From contig NZ_QMDX01000002.1 in NCBI RefSeq assembly GCF_007421925.1, positions 62,001-126,000 of the forward strand: a stretch of 64,000 bases of DNA, given 5' to 3'. The position numbers were made by a program, and so were the translations under genes. Positions 26,000 to 35,195 of this stretch are shown piece by piece (the first letter of the stretch is position 1; the number at the start of each line of letters is the position of its first letter). The DNA is from Haloglomus irregulare (GTDB lineage: Archaea; Halobacteriota; Halobacteria; Halobacteriales; Haloarculaceae). The notes beneath the pieces are model-generated. The model saw only the letters and a program-made list of their open reading frames with translations. It was not told the origin of the DNA and made no database searches.

Positions 26000-26890
26000 C
26001 TAGAGCTTGCCGGCGCGCTGCAGCTTCATGAGGTCCTCGGTGTCGAGGGTCTCGCCCTCCTTGAAGCGCTGGTAGATCTCTTCGGCCTCCTCCTGGGCCT
26101 GCTCCTTCTTGGCCTGGCGCTGGTCCTTGCGCTCCTCCTCCTCCTCCTTGTCCATCTCGCGGAGTCGCTTCTGGACGCGGACGAAGTCCTCGTGGTGGCG
26201 GTCGGCGGCCTCCTGGGCCTCGACGAACTTGTCGTGCCACTCGTCGGCCTCGTCACGGATGTCGTCGGCCTCCCGGTAGGCCTCGATCATCTGGTTGTGG
26301 TGCTCCTGGGCCTCGTCGGCGAGCTCGGTCACCTTCTGGTGGTGCTCGCTGGCCTCGGCGCGGACCTCCTGGGCCTCCTGCTTGATCTCCTCGAGGTCGC
26401 CCGTGTCGTCGAGCTTGGCCTTGCGGTCCTGGAGCTTCTCGCGTTTGGTCTCGATCTTCTCGATGAGTTCGCGCTCGGCGTCGGTCGAGAGGACCTCGGT
26501 CTGCTGCTTGAACTCGAGGTCCTCGATCTCCTCCTTGAGCTCGTCGGCCGACTTCCCCTCGTTGAGCTCGAGGTCCTCCTTCATGTCGTCGACCTTGTCG
26601 AACAGCTCGTTGGCCTTCGCGTTGAGTTCGTTGCGCTGCTCCTTGTGCTCCTGAACCTGCTCGTTGAGCTCGTCGCGCTTCTCGCGGTGTTCCTGGGCCT
26701 CGTCGACCTTCTCGCGGGTCTTCGCGTTGAGCTCGTCGCGCTTGGAGGCGCGCTCGGAGGCCATCTGGTTCAGCTCGTTCCGCCGGTCGCGGAGCTGGCC
26801 GGCCTTCTTGATGAGCTGCCCCTTAGAATCGTCCTCGAGGTTGTCGTCTGTCAGTTCTACGTTCTTGCTTTCGTCGATGCTCTCTACCAT
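26000..26890 (-). CDS. Long coiled-coil protein (haloarchaeal)
   Basis: The 296-aa product is almost entirely charged helix. Heptad-like segments run from about residue 20 to 280 (for example DRRNELNQMASERASKRDEL and EHREKRDELNEQVQEHKEQR), with frequent His-His pairs (EHHQKV, EHHNQM, RHHEDF). It lacks membrane segments and enzyme motifs. Such proteins are conserved in haloarchaea and sometimes mislabelled as phosphoserine phosphatases; I see no phosphatase motif. Start ATG 26890 (MVESIDESKNVEL) is preferred; an ATG seven codons upstream is possible. Codon usage is Lys/Gln-rich compared with neighbours, as expected for a coiled coil. Confidence 0.85.
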   Translation of the reverse strand: MVESIDESKNVELTDDNLEDDSKGQLIKKAGQLRDRRNELNQMASERASKRDELNAKTREKVDEAQEHREKRDELNEQVQEHKEQRNELNAKANELFDKVDDMKEDLELNEGKSADELKEEIEDLEFKQQTEVLSTDAERELIEKIETKREKLQDRKAKLDDTGDLEEIKQEAQEVRAEASEHHQKVTELADEAQEHHNQMIEAYREADDIRDEADEWHDKFVEAQEAADRHHEDFVRVQKRLREMDKEEEEERKDQRQAKKEQAQEEAEEIYQRFKEGETLDTEDLMKLQRAGKL

Positions 26891-27230
26891 TGTTGGTAAC
26901 TCTCTATCCATTACCGCTCCGGAGTCCCACAGCAGTCTCTATGGACGTAGCAGCCACCGAGGGATCCAAAGGTCCTGTCATTCTGGTCGGCTGACGATGC
27001 TGGCGAACGCCGGAGGCGTTCTGGTATTTCTATGTTCAGCAGTGATAGATATAATAGTTTCGCCGCCCCATGCGTCGTGAAAGCCACTCTCACGGGCGGA
27101 GAAGCGCGGTAACGGTTCACACGACGGCATCGTCAATAGATAAACCGGGTGTCGGATGTCGGGGCCTGCAGCCGCTCCGGTCGGCAGGGAGAGCGGCGGC
27201 CTGAAGTGTGCTCGCCATCCGGTTTCGAGC
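26891..27230. other. Divergent intergenic region, no gene seen
   Basis: This 340-base gap lies between the coiled-coil gene (minus) and the DUF371 gene (plus). An A/T-rich block GATAGATATAATAG lies at 27046-27059 and may contain a promoter element. I found no open frame with protein-like composition and no strong hairpin. Confidence 0.35.
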
Positions 27231-27707
27231 ATGACCGACGGTGCCAACACCGATGCGGCGGCCCGCGAGGTCGTCCGCGCGCACGGACACGAGCACGTCA
27301 CGGCCGAACACGCCAGCACGTTCGAGGTGACGACCGACGACTGGCTCACGCCGACCGGGGACTGCATCCTCGCCGTCGAGGCCGACCGTGCGCCCGCGGA
27401 CTTCGACGAGGCGTTCGTCGCTCGCTGCCGGGCCGCCGACGCCCGTATCGAGGCCGTCATCGCGGTCGACCCCGCGGGCGACTGGGACGACCCCGCCCAC
27501 ACGGCGACCGTCCGCGGCCGGGGTCACCCGGACCTGCGGTTCGACGACGAGCGCGGCGTCGTCGCACGCACCAGCGACCACGTCGACGACCGGACCGTGA
27601 TGGTGGACACGGAGGCCGCCTCGGCGGACCTCGACCGCGACCTCGTGGCTGCGCTGGCCGCGGGCGCGGAGCTCCGGCTGACGCTGCGGGTGCTGGCGGG
27701 GGAGTAA
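27231..27707 (+). CDS. DUF371 protein
   Basis: The product is 158 aa. The conserved archaeal DUF371 features are visible: an AHGHEHVTAEHASTFEVT opening, LTPTGDCILAVEAD, and a central VDTEAASADLDRDLV segment. The family is small, soluble and of unknown function, restricted mainly to archaea. Start ATG 27231 (MTDGANTDAAAREVV) fits. It is convergent with the gene at 27714, which ends six bases away. Confidence 0.85.
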   Translation: MTDGANTDAAAREVVRAHGHEHVTAEHASTFEVTTDDWLTPTGDCILAVEADRAPADFDEAFVARCRAADARIEAVIAVDPAGDWDDPAHTATVRGRGHPDLRFDDERGVVARTSDHVDDRTVMVDTEAASADLDRDLVAALAAGAELRLTLRVLAGE

Positions 27708-27713
27708 CGGGTC

Positions 27714-28145
27714 CTACTCGATATCGACGGTCAGCACGCCGTTGGAGACGCGTCGCTCGGTCCCCGACGGGTCGAAGGGGAGGTCGAACGCACGCTCGAC
27801 GCCCCCGGCGGTGACCGTCACCGCGTTCGCCCCCACCCGGACCGTCGCATCGGGGTCGTCGACGACCAGGGTGGCCGTCCCGCCCTCGGGGCCGACGTCG
27901 AACCGGACCAGCGGCCGCGACGCCGGGTCCGTCGCCGAGCCCTCGGGCGACGTCTCGTGGCCGGCGGCTACGGCCCGCCGGGCGGCCGTCGGAGTCCGAC
28001 CCCGCCGGACCAGCAGCACCCGACGGCCACCGGTATCGGGCCGGTCCTCAACCTCGACGTGGCCCGTGCGGACGGACGCCGAGACGCCGGGGAGCAGGTT
28101 CAGCGAACGGACGAACAGCCGCATCGGCGCGAGGAACGGGTTCAT
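27714..28145 (-). CDS. Haloarchaeal protein with an Hsp20-like C-terminal strand pattern
   Basis: The product is 143 aa from ATG 28145 (MNPFLAPMRLFVRSLNLLPG). The C-terminal part reads RAFDLPFDPSGTERRVSNGV then LTVDIE. This resembles the last strands of alpha-crystallin or GvpH-like proteins, with a possible beta-sandwich before it. No chaperone function can be claimed from this alone. It is divergent from endonuclease III, 115 bases away. Confidence 0.65.
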   Translation of the reverse strand: MNPFLAPMRLFVRSLNLLPGVSASVRTGHVEVEDRPDTGGRRVLLVRRGRTPTAARRAVAAGHETSPEGSATDPASRPLVRFDVGPEGGTATLVVDDPDATVRVGANAVTVTAGGVERAFDLPFDPSGTERRVSNGVLTVDIE

Positions 28146-28260
28146 TACCACACAGTGGCGGCGCGTGGTATTCAACGGTTTCGGCTGCGGGAGTCCCCCG
28201 TTCGCCGTCGTGACGGTCGCGAACCCCACCACTATGTCGGCGCCGTCCCACGGTCACGGT

Positions 28261-29115
28261 ATGAGCGAGGAGCCAGAGGGGGACCCGGAGCCGACGGAGA
28301 ACATCAGCGGTGGCGAGGCCGGCGGCGGTCCGTCAGGGTTCGAACCGGCGGCGGACCCGGCGACCCGCGCCGAGGCCGTCGTGGACCGACTCGGCGAGCG
28401 GTACTGGCGCAAGGCCTACGGCGGGCAGGCGGCGTTCGAGTGCCTGGTCCGGACGGTGCTTTCGCAGAATACCTCCGACAAGGCCTCGCAGCCGGCCCAC
28501 GACGCGCTGATGGAACGGTACGGACCGGGCGGCCCGGAGTGGGCGGACGACCTGGCGGCATCGGTCGCGGCCGCCACGCAGGACGATCTCGCGGAGACCA
28601 TCGCCTCGGCCGGGCTGTACAACCGGAAGTCGGAGACGCTCATCCGGCTGGCCGCACGGGTGCTCGACGAGTACGGTGGCGCCGACGCGTTCGACCGGTT
28701 CGTCACCGAGGAGAGCCCGGGGACGGTCCGCGAGGTGCTGCTCGATATGAAGGGCGTGGGGCCGAAGACGGCCGACTGCGTGCTCCTGTTCTCCGGCGGC
28801 CGGGGGGGTGTCTTCCCCGTCGACACCCACGTCCATCGCATCGCCCGGCGGATGGGGCTCGCGCCGGCCGACGCCGACCACGAGGCGGTCCGGGCGGCCC
28901 TAGAGCGCGACGTGCCGGCGGAGAAGTGTGGCTTCGGCCACACGGCGATGATCCAGTTCGGCCGCGAGTTCTGCAGCGCGCGCAAGCCCGCGTGCACAGA
29001 CGACCCCGACGCCTGCCCGCTGGCCGACCACTGCGACCAGGTCGGCGTCTATCCGGAGACCGGCGACGTGGTCGACCCGGCCGAGGCTCCGGAGGCGGAC
29101 ACGACGGCCGACTGA
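28261..29115 (+). CDS. nth: Endonuclease III (DNA glycosylase/AP lyase)
   Basis: The 284-aa product carries an acidic N-terminal extension of about 45 residues. The helix-hairpin-helix MKGVGPKTADCVLLF contains the catalytic Lys, and the catalytic Asp follows in VDTHVHRIARR. A four-Cys iron-sulfur loop follows at FCSARKPAC then CPLADHC. The spacing between the second and third Cys is six residues rather than the common two (TDDPDA inserted). It removes oxidised pyrimidines in base excision repair. Confidence 0.93.
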   Translation: MSEEPEGDPEPTENISGGEAGGGPSGFEPAADPATRAEAVVDRLGERYWRKAYGGQAAFECLVRTVLSQNTSDKASQPAHDALMERYGPGGPEWADDLAASVAAATQDDLAETIASAGLYNRKSETLIRLAARVLDEYGGADAFDRFVTEESPGTVREVLLDMKGVGPKTADCVLLFSGGRGGVFPVDTHVHRIARRMGLAPADADHEAVRAALERDVPAEKCGFGHTAMIQFGREFCSARKPACTDDPDACPLADHCDQVGVYPETGDVVDPAEAPEADTTAD

Positions 29116-29118
29116 GTG

Positions 29119-29552
29119 TCAGCCCTCGACCCGGCGTCGACCGAGCCACTCGCGCTCCCGGACCGCGACGGCGCCGACCAGCAGGACGACCAGCGCGAAC
29201 GCGACCAGCGACAGGTTCGGGACGGTGAGCCCGGCGACCGGCGCACGCCACTGGACCGCCCCACAGCCACCCTCCACGAGCCCGCAGGCGACGGCCGGCC
29301 CGGGTACGGCGAGTGGGAGCGCGGTCCGCCAGACGCCCGGCCGCGCCTCGACGGTCGCCACGCCGACCGCCCGAGCGGGTACATCAGGACCCGCTGGTAC
29401 CAGCAGAGTTCCCACGGGACCAGGCCCGGCCCGAGCGAGACCCAGAGGCTGCCGGCGGTGGCGACGGCCGCGACGAGCGTCGCGAGCGCGAGCGGTGTCC
29501 GCACGCCCGGGAGCGGCCCGTCGCGGGCGAACCGGCGTGTCTCCGTCACCAT
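29119..29552 (-). pseudogene. DsbB-like disulfide bond membrane protein, frameshifted
   Basis: The N-terminal part, from ATG 29552, reads TLVAAVATAGSLWVSLGPGL then VPWELCWYQRVLMYPL, the DsbB first two helices with the conserved Cys-Trp-Tyr-Gln-Arg. The remainder lies in another frame: GVATVEARPGVWRTALPL, CGAVQW, and LTVPNLSLVAFALV. The frame is lost within a GGGCGG stretch right after MYPL. The periplasmic loop before CGAVQW also looks shorter than in relatives, which usually have a HSY-containing segment there. It follows the DsbA-like gene by four bases, so the pair was once an oxidative folding operon. Confidence 0.75.
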
Positions 29553-29556
29553 CGGA

Positions 29557-30279
29557 TCACCCGCTGACGCTGTCGAGCGCGCTCCGGAGCGGTTCGGGCT
29601 CGAACGGGGAGTAGGCCGAGTCACCGACGACGAGGGTCGGCGTCCCCCTGACGCCCGCGCTGGCGGCGAACTCGGTGTTCGCGCGGACCCCGCTCTCGTG
29701 GGAGCCGTCGGCGATGGCGCTCCCGACCGCGTCCGGGTCGGCGACGCCGGCCGCACCGGCGAACTCGACCAGTCGCGGCCGTGTGGCCCACGCCTCGTCC
29801 TCCGGCGGCTGGTTCGCCATCACGTGCTCGTGGAACCGCCAGTAGCTCGCCGGGTCGACGTTCCAGACCGCCAGCCCCGCACGACCCGCGCGTGGCGCGT
29901 CCGGACCGAGGAACGGCTCCCCGCCGCCCGTGTAGCAGAGCGCCCGGTACTCCAGCGCGATATCGCCGGGGGTGACGTAGTCGGTGACGAGCGCCCCGAG
30001 CGAGAGTCCCCGGTCGGTACCGTTCGAGAACTCCGCGCAGAGCGGGCACTTCCAGTTGCCGACGTACGTGACCGTCGTCGACACGCCGGCGTCCATCCGG
30101 GCGTACGTGTACGCGCCCGGGTCGTCCGGAACCGGTGCGGTCGCCACCGGCCCGCTCGGTGTGCCCTCGCCGTCACTATCGCTGCCACCATCGCCGCCGC
30201 CGCCCGGTCCAGTACAGCCGGCGAGGCCAATCGTCGCGGCCGTACCGGCGGCTGCGAGGAAGGCCCGTCGTGTCTGCAT
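29557..30279 (-). CDS. DsbA-like thioredoxin-fold lipoprotein
   Basis: The 240-aa product has a twin-Arg lipoprotein signal (TRRAFLAAAG, lipobox LAGC at Cys22) and an acidic Gly-rich linker. The thioredoxin fold has active-site CPLC at residues 78-81 in VGNWKCPLCAEFSNG. The cis-Pro is in VRGTPTLVVGD. It should oxidise or isomerise thiols of exported proteins at the cell surface. Its presumed partner DsbB directly downstream is broken, so recycling would need another quinone-linked partner or the assembled frameshift is an error. Confidence 0.88.
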   Translation of the reverse strand: MQTRRAFLAAAGTAATIGLAGCTGPGGGGDGGSDSDGEGTPSGPVATAPVPDDPGAYTYARMDAGVSTTVTYVGNWKCPLCAEFSNGTDRGLSLGALVTDYVTPGDIALEYRALCYTGGGEPFLGPDAPRAGRAGLAVWNVDPASYWRFHEHVMANQPPEDEAWATRPRLVEFAGAAGVADPDAVGSAIADGSHESGVRANTEFAASAGVRGTPTLVVGDSAYSPFEPEPLRSALDSVSG

Positions 30280-30369
30280 GGTCGAACTTGCCGGAAGGCG
30301 GGCCTCAAGCTTCTGGTCGGACCGTCGAAAACGGGGAACCGGGACCGCGGCGTCCGTCGCTGGGTCGGT

Positions 30370-30816
30370 TCAGTCCTCGAGCGCGTCGGCGATCCGCTGG
30401 ACCTCGCGCCGGATGTCGTGGAGTTCGTCGCGGACCTTCCGGACCTCGCGGACGAGTTCCTCGTTGTCCTGGCCGCCCTCGCCGCGGCCGCCGGGGCCGC
30501 CCTCGGGGGAGCCGCCGAGCGCGCCGCCGGGGCCGCCGCCGCCCATCATGCCGCCCATCATCTGCGCGAACGGGTTGCCGCCGCCACCGCCGCCCATGCC
30601 GGGGCCGCCACCGCCCATCCCGGGCGGGCCGCCGCCCATCATCTCCTCCATGCGCTCCTCGGGGCTGGCGCCCTCGCCGTCCTCGCCCTCGTGTTCCTCG
30701 GCGCGCTGCTGGCGGATCTCCTCGACCCGCTCGCGGAAGGACTTCTCCTCGCCGCCGTCCTCGCCCTCGGCCTGCTCGCCGCCCTCGCTCGCGCTCTCGT
30801 CGGATTCATCCGTCAT
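30370..30816 (-). CDS. Low-complexity acidic protein with a Met-Gly core
   Basis: The product is 148 aa. Residues 1-60 are very acidic, about 60-115 are built of GGGPPGMGGGGPGMGGGG and MMGGMMGG repeats, and the last 30 form a charged helix (EVRKVRDELHDIRREVQRI). No enzyme motif is seen. The gene reads as real because a continuous frame with haloarchaeal codon usage ends in a well-formed amphipathic helix. Start ATG 30816 (MTDESDESASEGG). Function unknown. Confidence 0.65.
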   Translation of the reverse strand: MTDESDESASEGGEQAEGEDGGEEKSFRERVEEIRQQRAEEHEGEDGEGASPEERMEEMMGGGPPGMGGGGPGMGGGGGGNPFAQMMGGMMGGGGPGGALGGSPEGGPGGRGEGGQDNEELVREVRKVRDELHDIRREVQRIADALED

Positions 30817-30895
30817 ACTACCCTGATACCGGTGCGCCACGGAAAAACGTGCGGAATCCGCGGGCGCCGGGGGTCACTGGCCCGACGGACGGTCC

Positions 30896-31225
30896 TCAAT
30901 CGTCGTCCAGTTCCCGCAGGACCGCCGAGACGCCGGCGGTCGAGGCGAGAAGCAGGGCCGCGTTGAACACCGTCCGGACGACGGGCTGGTAGCGTGCGGT
31001 CACCCACAGGTCGATGACGCGACCGGCACTCGTGTACAGCCCGACCGCTGCGATGACTCCGAGGAGCGAGAACGCTGCGAGCGCCCCCCACTGGAGGTAG
31101 CGGGCCGTCGTCTCGGGGTCCGGGAACGTGTCGTCCGCCGCCTCTGACGAGCGAGCCGAGGGCCCGCTCGTCCGATGGTCGCCCCGTTCACCGGCTCCGC
31201 CGTCCGCCGGCACGTCGTCGGTCAT
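30896..31225 (-). CDS. Small two-TM membrane protein
   Basis: The product is 109 aa with an acidic N-terminus (MTDDVPADGGAGERGDHRTS) and two TM helices, about residues 48-68 and 80-100. It overlaps the PGF-CTERM gene by four bases at its start, so the two are translated together. No family recognised. The partnership suggests a role at the cell envelope. Confidence 0.7.
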   Translation of the reverse strand: MTDDVPADGGAGERGDHRTSGPSARSSEAADDTFPDPETTARYLQWGALAAFSLLGVIAAVGLYTSAGRVIDLWVTARYQPVVRTVFNAALLLASTAGVSAVLRELDDD

Positions 31226-32238
31226 GCCGACCACCTCCGGACCGCGAGGAGGCCAGCGAACGCGGCCACCATCGCGGCGACGATGCCGAATCCGGGCTGC
31301 CCGCCGGCCTCGGTCGCCTGCTCCGTGACGGTCTCCTCCGCAACAGCGGTCTCCGTCGGCGTCTCCTCGTCGAACTCACCCACGTCGACGTCGTTCTCGC
31401 GGACGGTTTCGTTCTCGGGGACGCGCTCGCGGGGGGCCAGGGCCGCACCCGAGCGGGCGGTGTCGACGATGACGTCGTCCTTCCAGAGCACCGCCTCCAG
31501 ATAGTAGTTGTACTCGTCGGGGACGGTCAGTTCGGCCCCGGGCGTGACGGTCTCGCCGCTGCCGATACGGTCGATCCGCATCGACGCGCGGTCGGCGACG
31601 ATGTTCGAATCCACCTGCCGGGCGTAGACCGTCACGCGGAGGTCCTCGACCGGGTCACCGCCGCCGTTGGTGAGGAACGTCGAGACGTCGAGCGCCGTTC
31701 GGTTGCCGGCCGCGGCGATGCTGTACTGGACGACCGGCAGCCCCACGCCGGAGAAGCGATGGAACCGCACGTCCGAGCGGGCGTAGTCCGGGCGCAGACC
31801 GGTCAGGCCGGCGACCCGGGTCCGCGTCGACCGGACCCGGGTGCCGTTCTCGTAGACGATGGCCTCGAGCTCGTACTCGCCCTCGCGGGGGACCGTCAGC
31901 GTCCCGTTGACCGTCCGCTCGGCCGTCCCGGTCACGGTGCCGACGCGCTCGACGTGCCGGTCGACGACCAGTTCGGAGTCGGGCTCGACCGCCCGGTAGC
32001 GGACGGACACCGACTCCGCAGGGCTGCCACGGTGGGTCAGGCCCAGCCCCATCCGCAGGGTCGCGCGGCTCCCCGTGACGGCACCGGTCGAGACGGTCGC
32101 CTCCACGATGTCCAGTTCCGCGGGCGGCTCGGGCGGTTCGGTCGGTTGGCTCACGATACCGGGGACCTGGGTGGCGGTCGCCGCGGTCCCTCCGAGCATG
32201 AGGACCACGACGCCCGCCAGCGTCAGTTCACGACGCAT
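31222..32238 (-). CDS. Secreted surface protein with PGF-CTERM anchor
   Basis: The 338-aa product has an N-terminal signal segment (LTLAGVVVLMLGGTAATA) and two beta-rich repeats, each of roughly 120 residues, that resemble CARDB-type extracellular modules. An acidic Thr/Glu stretch follows, then a C-terminal tripartite PGF-CTERM signal: QPGFGIVAAMVAAFAGLLAV and a basic RRWSA end. The PGF motif is the substrate of archaeosortase A, so the mature protein should be lipid-linked at the S-layer. Several N-x-S/T sequons are present. From memory it belongs to a haloarchaeal DUF7490-like group. Confidence 0.85.
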   Translation of the reverse strand: MRRELTLAGVVVLMLGGTAATATQVPGIVSQPTEPPEPPAELDIVEATVSTGAVTGSRATLRMGLGLTHRGSPAESVSVRYRAVEPDSELVVDRHVERVGTVTGTAERTVNGTLTVPREGEYELEAIVYENGTRVRSTRTRVAGLTGLRPDYARSDVRFHRFSGVGLPVVQYSIAAAGNRTALDVSTFLTNGGGDPVEDLRVTVYARQVDSNIVADRASMRIDRIGSGETVTPGAELTVPDEYNYYLEAVLWKDDVIVDTARSGAALAPRERVPENETVRENDVDVGEFDEETPTETAVAEETVTEQATEAGGQPGFGIVAAMVAAFAGLLAVRRWSA

Positions 32239-32424
32239 ACGCCGGGCCGTGACGATGCCGCGGTAAACGCTTTGTGTGCGGATAAGTGCTTTGTGGAATC
32301 TACGGCGAGCGACGTGCGGGACGCCGCCCCTGTGACCCGGTCCCGCACCCGCCGGAGGATGTCCATCCGGCCGCGGTACCCGGAGCCGGCAGTCTTAATC
32401 CGGTGCCCGCGCCACCGTCGGCTA

Positions 32425-33513
32425 GTGTTCGGCTTCGAACTCGCCCGGGTCGCGACCACGACCGGTTACGGCACGGTCGCCGACCTGCTGCGGCTGCTCG
32501 TGGTCCCGGCCTTCGGCTACGCCGCGTACCACGACATCCGGACCCGGCGGGTCGACGGCCGGCTGTGGGCGCCGCTGGTCGTCATCGGCCTCGTCGCGCT
32601 GCTGCTTGATTTCTCGCGGGTCGGGCTCACGTCGTTCACGGGCGAGCAGCTGCTCGTCCGCACCGGCGTCTCCCTGGGGCTGGTGGGGTCGCTCGGCTAC
32701 CTGTTCTGGCGGCTGGGGGCGTTCGGCGGCGCCGACGCGAAGGCCATCATGACGCTCTCGCTCTGTTTCCCCGTCTCCCCGAGCTACCTGCTCCCGTTCG
32801 GGACGGTACCGGAGGTCCGGGCGACGCTGGGCGTGTTCTCGCTGACCATCCTGACCAACACCGTGCTCGCGGGGCTGGCGTATCCGCTGGTCCTCGCGGC
32901 GGGGAACGCCGTCCGGGGGCGGCTCGCGCCGCCGATGTTCATCGGCCGGCCCGTCCGGGTCGACGCGGTCGCGGGGACCTACGGCTCGCTGCTGGAGACG
33001 CCCGACGGGTTCACCCGCCGCGGGCTGGACCTCGACGCGCTCCGGATGTACCTGCGGTGGCGCGGGACGACGCTCTCGGCCGCCCGGGACGACCCCGGAC
33101 GGTTCCGCGACCCCGACTCCGTGCCCACGCCCGGCGAGCGCGGCGACCCGACCAGCGGCTCCGTCGCCGAGGGGGACCCGGTGGCCGACGGCGGACCGAC
33201 GGCGGACGACGCCCCACAAGGCGCGACGCCCCGCGCCCCGCCGGCCCCCTGTGTCCCGACGACGGACACGCCGGCGACGCCGGCCGTCCACCGGGTCGAC
33301 GAGTGGGGTGCGGCGACGTTCCTCGACGACGTCGGCTACGCCTACGGGACGACCCCGGCGGACCTGCGGGCGGGCCTGGAGCTGCTGACCGAGCCCGACC
33401 GCGACCGGGTGTGGGTCTCGCCGGGCATCCCGTTCGTCGTGCCCATGTTCGTGGGGCTGCTCGTCGCGCTCACGCTCGGGGACGTGCTGTTCGCACTGGT
33501 GAACGGGCTCTGA
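32425..33513 (+). CDS. Prepilin/preflagellin peptidase (A24 family)
   Basis: The 362-aa membrane aspartyl protease has its two catalytic Asp in [14 protein letters not shown] (Asp37) and [12 protein letters not shown] (Asp104, the G-x-x-D motif). The first six helices form the enzyme; a disordered hydrophilic insert of about 100 residues (Pro/Thr-rich, about 225-320) precedes a last TM helix. It cleaves class III signal peptides of archaellins and type IV pilins. A candidate substrate, the pilin-like protein at 39770-41023, lies 6 kb away. Start GTG 32425 is chosen from the protein pattern. Confidence 0.88.
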   Translation: MFGFELARVATTTGYGTVADLLRLLVVPAFGYAAYHDIRTRRVDGRLWAPLVVIGLVALLLDFSRVGLTSFTGEQLLVRTGVSLGLVGSLGYLFWRLGAFGGADAKAIMTLSLCFPVSPSYLLPFGTVPEVRATLGVFSLTILTNTVLAGLAYPLVLAAGNAVRGRLAPPMFIGRPVRVDAVAGTYGSLLETPDGFTRRGLDLDALRMYLRWRGTTLSAARDDPGRFRDPDSVPTPGERGDPTSGSVAEGDPVADGGPTADDAPQGATPRAPPAPCVPTTDTPATPAVHRVDEWGAATFLDDVGYAYGTTPADLRAGLELLTEPDRDRVWVSPGIPFVVPMFVGLLVALTLGDVLFALVNGL

Positions 33514-33580
33514 GCGACGGGCGCTCGCCGCCGCTACGCCCACGAAAAGACCTATCCTCGGGACGGGCCTCCGCACGCTC

Positions 33581-34015
33581 ATGAGCGACACCGAGTCCAC
33601 CGCGAGCGTCGAGGTCGACGCCGACGTGGCCCTCGACTTCGACGACGGCCTGCTGCCGGCGGTCGCGCAGGACGCCGAGACGGGCGACGTGCTGATGCTG
33701 GCCTACGTCGACCCGGAGGCGCTGGCCCACACCCAGGAGACGGGGTACGCCCACTACCACTCCCGCTCCCGCGACGAGCTGTGGAAGAAGGGCGGCTCCA
33801 GCGGCCACGTCCAGCGCGTCCGCGAGGTCCGCGTCGACTGCGACGGTGACGCGCTGCTCTACCGCGTCGAACAGGAGGGTGGCGCCTGTCACACCGGCTT
33901 CGAGAGCTGCTTCCACCGCACCCTCGACGGCGAGACGGTCGGCGAGCGCGCCTTCGACCCCGACGAGGTGTACGGTGACGACGCCGACGAGGCGGCGACT
34001 GACGGGGACCCATGA
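33581..34015 (+). CDS. hisI: Phosphoribosyl-AMP cyclohydrolase (histidine biosynthesis)
   Basis: The product is 144 aa. Diagnostic segments are [32 protein letters not shown], the metal triad VDCDGDAL (Asp86, Asp88, Asp90) and the Cys pair [10 protein letters not shown] (Cys103 and Cys110). It opens the purine ring of PR-AMP in the third step of histidine synthesis. The gene stands alone, without other his genes, as usual in haloarchaea. Its stop overlaps the next start by four bases. Confidence 0.96.
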   Translation: MSDTESTASVEVDADVALDFDDGLLPAVAQDAETGDVLMLAYVDPEALAHTQETGYAHYHSRSRDELWKKGGSSGHVQRVREVRVDCDGDALLYRVEQEGGACHTGFESCFHRTLDGETVGERAFDPDEVYGDDADEAATDGDP

Positions 34016-35187
34016 CCGACACCGCTTCGAGCAGCATGGCCGGCGGCGCCGCCGGCTCCGACAGCGCGGAGACGCTCGTCGCCGAGCTCGACGCCGCGAA
34101 CGACGCGTACGAGCGCCTCGACGAGCGCGTGGCCGAGCACGGCGAGGCGTCGCTCGACCGGGTGGCCGGCGCCTGCCGGCAGGTCGACCGCCTGTTCGAG
34201 CGCTACGAGGACCGCGCCACCGACTACGACGACTTCGAGGGCTACCTGGAGTTCCAGGACGCCTTCGTCGAGTTCGTCGCGGACCTCCCCGAGGACCTGC
34301 CAGCGCGGGACGCGTTCGAGACGGCCGACGAGATCTTCCAGCGCTCCCGCCTGAAGGAGAAACACTTCGATCGCGCCCGCGAGGCGCTCGAACCGGCCCG
34401 GGACCTCGCCGCGCTGTACGACGACTGGGAGACCGCCCGCGAGCGGTACAGCGACGCCCGCTACGCCGTCGCCCGCCGGCTGGAGGCCGTCGAGGAGCGT
34501 CTCAAGGACATCGAGCAGACGCTGCGCTACGGCGAGGCCGACCTCGACGCGCCGGTCGGCCGGCTCCGTGACCCCATCGAGACGTACGACGAGGGCGTCA
34601 GCGAGGCGTTCACCGAGGCGAAACGCCGGGCGCCGGCCCACGAGACGTTGTCGGTGCTGGCGGCGGCCGCTGACGAGCCGCTGCTGGACGCGCGCCAGCC
34701 GCCCAGCCGGCTCCTCGGCTACGTCCGCGAGTCGCCGGTCGGCGAGGAGTCGGTGATGGAACTGCTGGAGTACGCGGGCTACTCCAACTCCAAGCTGGGC
34801 CACTACGTCGAGGACCCGGCGGCGTTCCAGCGCTGCGTGGCCGCCAACGAGACCTACCTGCAGCGGCTCGACGCGGAGCCGCTGACGGTCGGCTGGCCGC
34901 CGCCGACCGCCGCCGACCTGCGCTGGTGGGCCGGCGCCGCCGAATCCGTCGTCCGCCGGTTCGCCGACGAGGCGGTCGTCGCGACGCTCCGGACGGTCCG
35001 CGAGCTGACCCACACGGCCGAGTACGAGGCGCTCCGCGAGGCGGCCGTCGCGCGGGCGGCACTGGACGACCGCGAGCGCGAGCGCCTGCGGGCCGGCGCC
35101 GTCGAATCGGACCGGGCAGCTGCCCGCGAGACGCGGGACCTGCTGGAAACGGCGCTGGAGGAGTACCCGCCGCTGGAGGCGCGCTGA
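34012..35187 (+). CDS. Large helical haloarchaeal protein of unknown function
   Basis: The 391-aa product is highly acidic and helical, with coiled-coil segments at about 20-60, 130-180 and 320-390. A less charged middle contains [20 protein letters not shown] and [17 protein letters not shown]. No catalytic motif is recognised; comparable proteins are found next to hisI in haloarchaea, from memory. Its ATG overlaps the hisI stop (ATGA), so expression is coupled. Confidence 0.75.
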   Translation: MTDTASSSMAGGAAGSDSAETLVAELDAANDAYERLDERVAEHGEASLDRVAGACRQVDRLFERYEDRATDYDDFEGYLEFQDAFVEFVADLPEDLPARDAFETADEIFQRSRLKEKHFDRAREALEPARDLAALYDDWETARERYSDARYAVARRLEAVEERLKDIEQTLRYGEADLDAPVGRLRDPIETYDEGVSEAFTEAKRRAPAHETLSVLAAAADEPLLDARQPPSRLLGYVRESPVGEESVMELLEYAGYSNSKLGHYVEDPAAFQRCVAANETYLQRLDAEPLTVGWPPPTAADLRWWAGAAESVVRRFADEAVVATLRTVRELTHTAEYEALREAAVARAALDDRERERLRAGAVESDRAAARETRDLLETALEEYPPLEAR

Positions 35188-35195
35188 GGCGCCGA

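Noticed and set aside
25475-26899. A 474-codon plus-strand frame rich in Leu and Val that looks like a membrane protein
   Set aside because: It is the reverse complement of the Glu/Lys-rich coiled-coil gene at 26000-26890; Leu/Val repeats arise from antisense GAG/GAC codons.
30540-30640. Short tandem GCC/CCG-type repeats that could suggest a repeat array
   Set aside because: They encode the Gly-Met low-complexity segment of the protein at 30370-30816 and lack the spacer structure of CRISPR. No CRISPR array was seen anywhere in the window.
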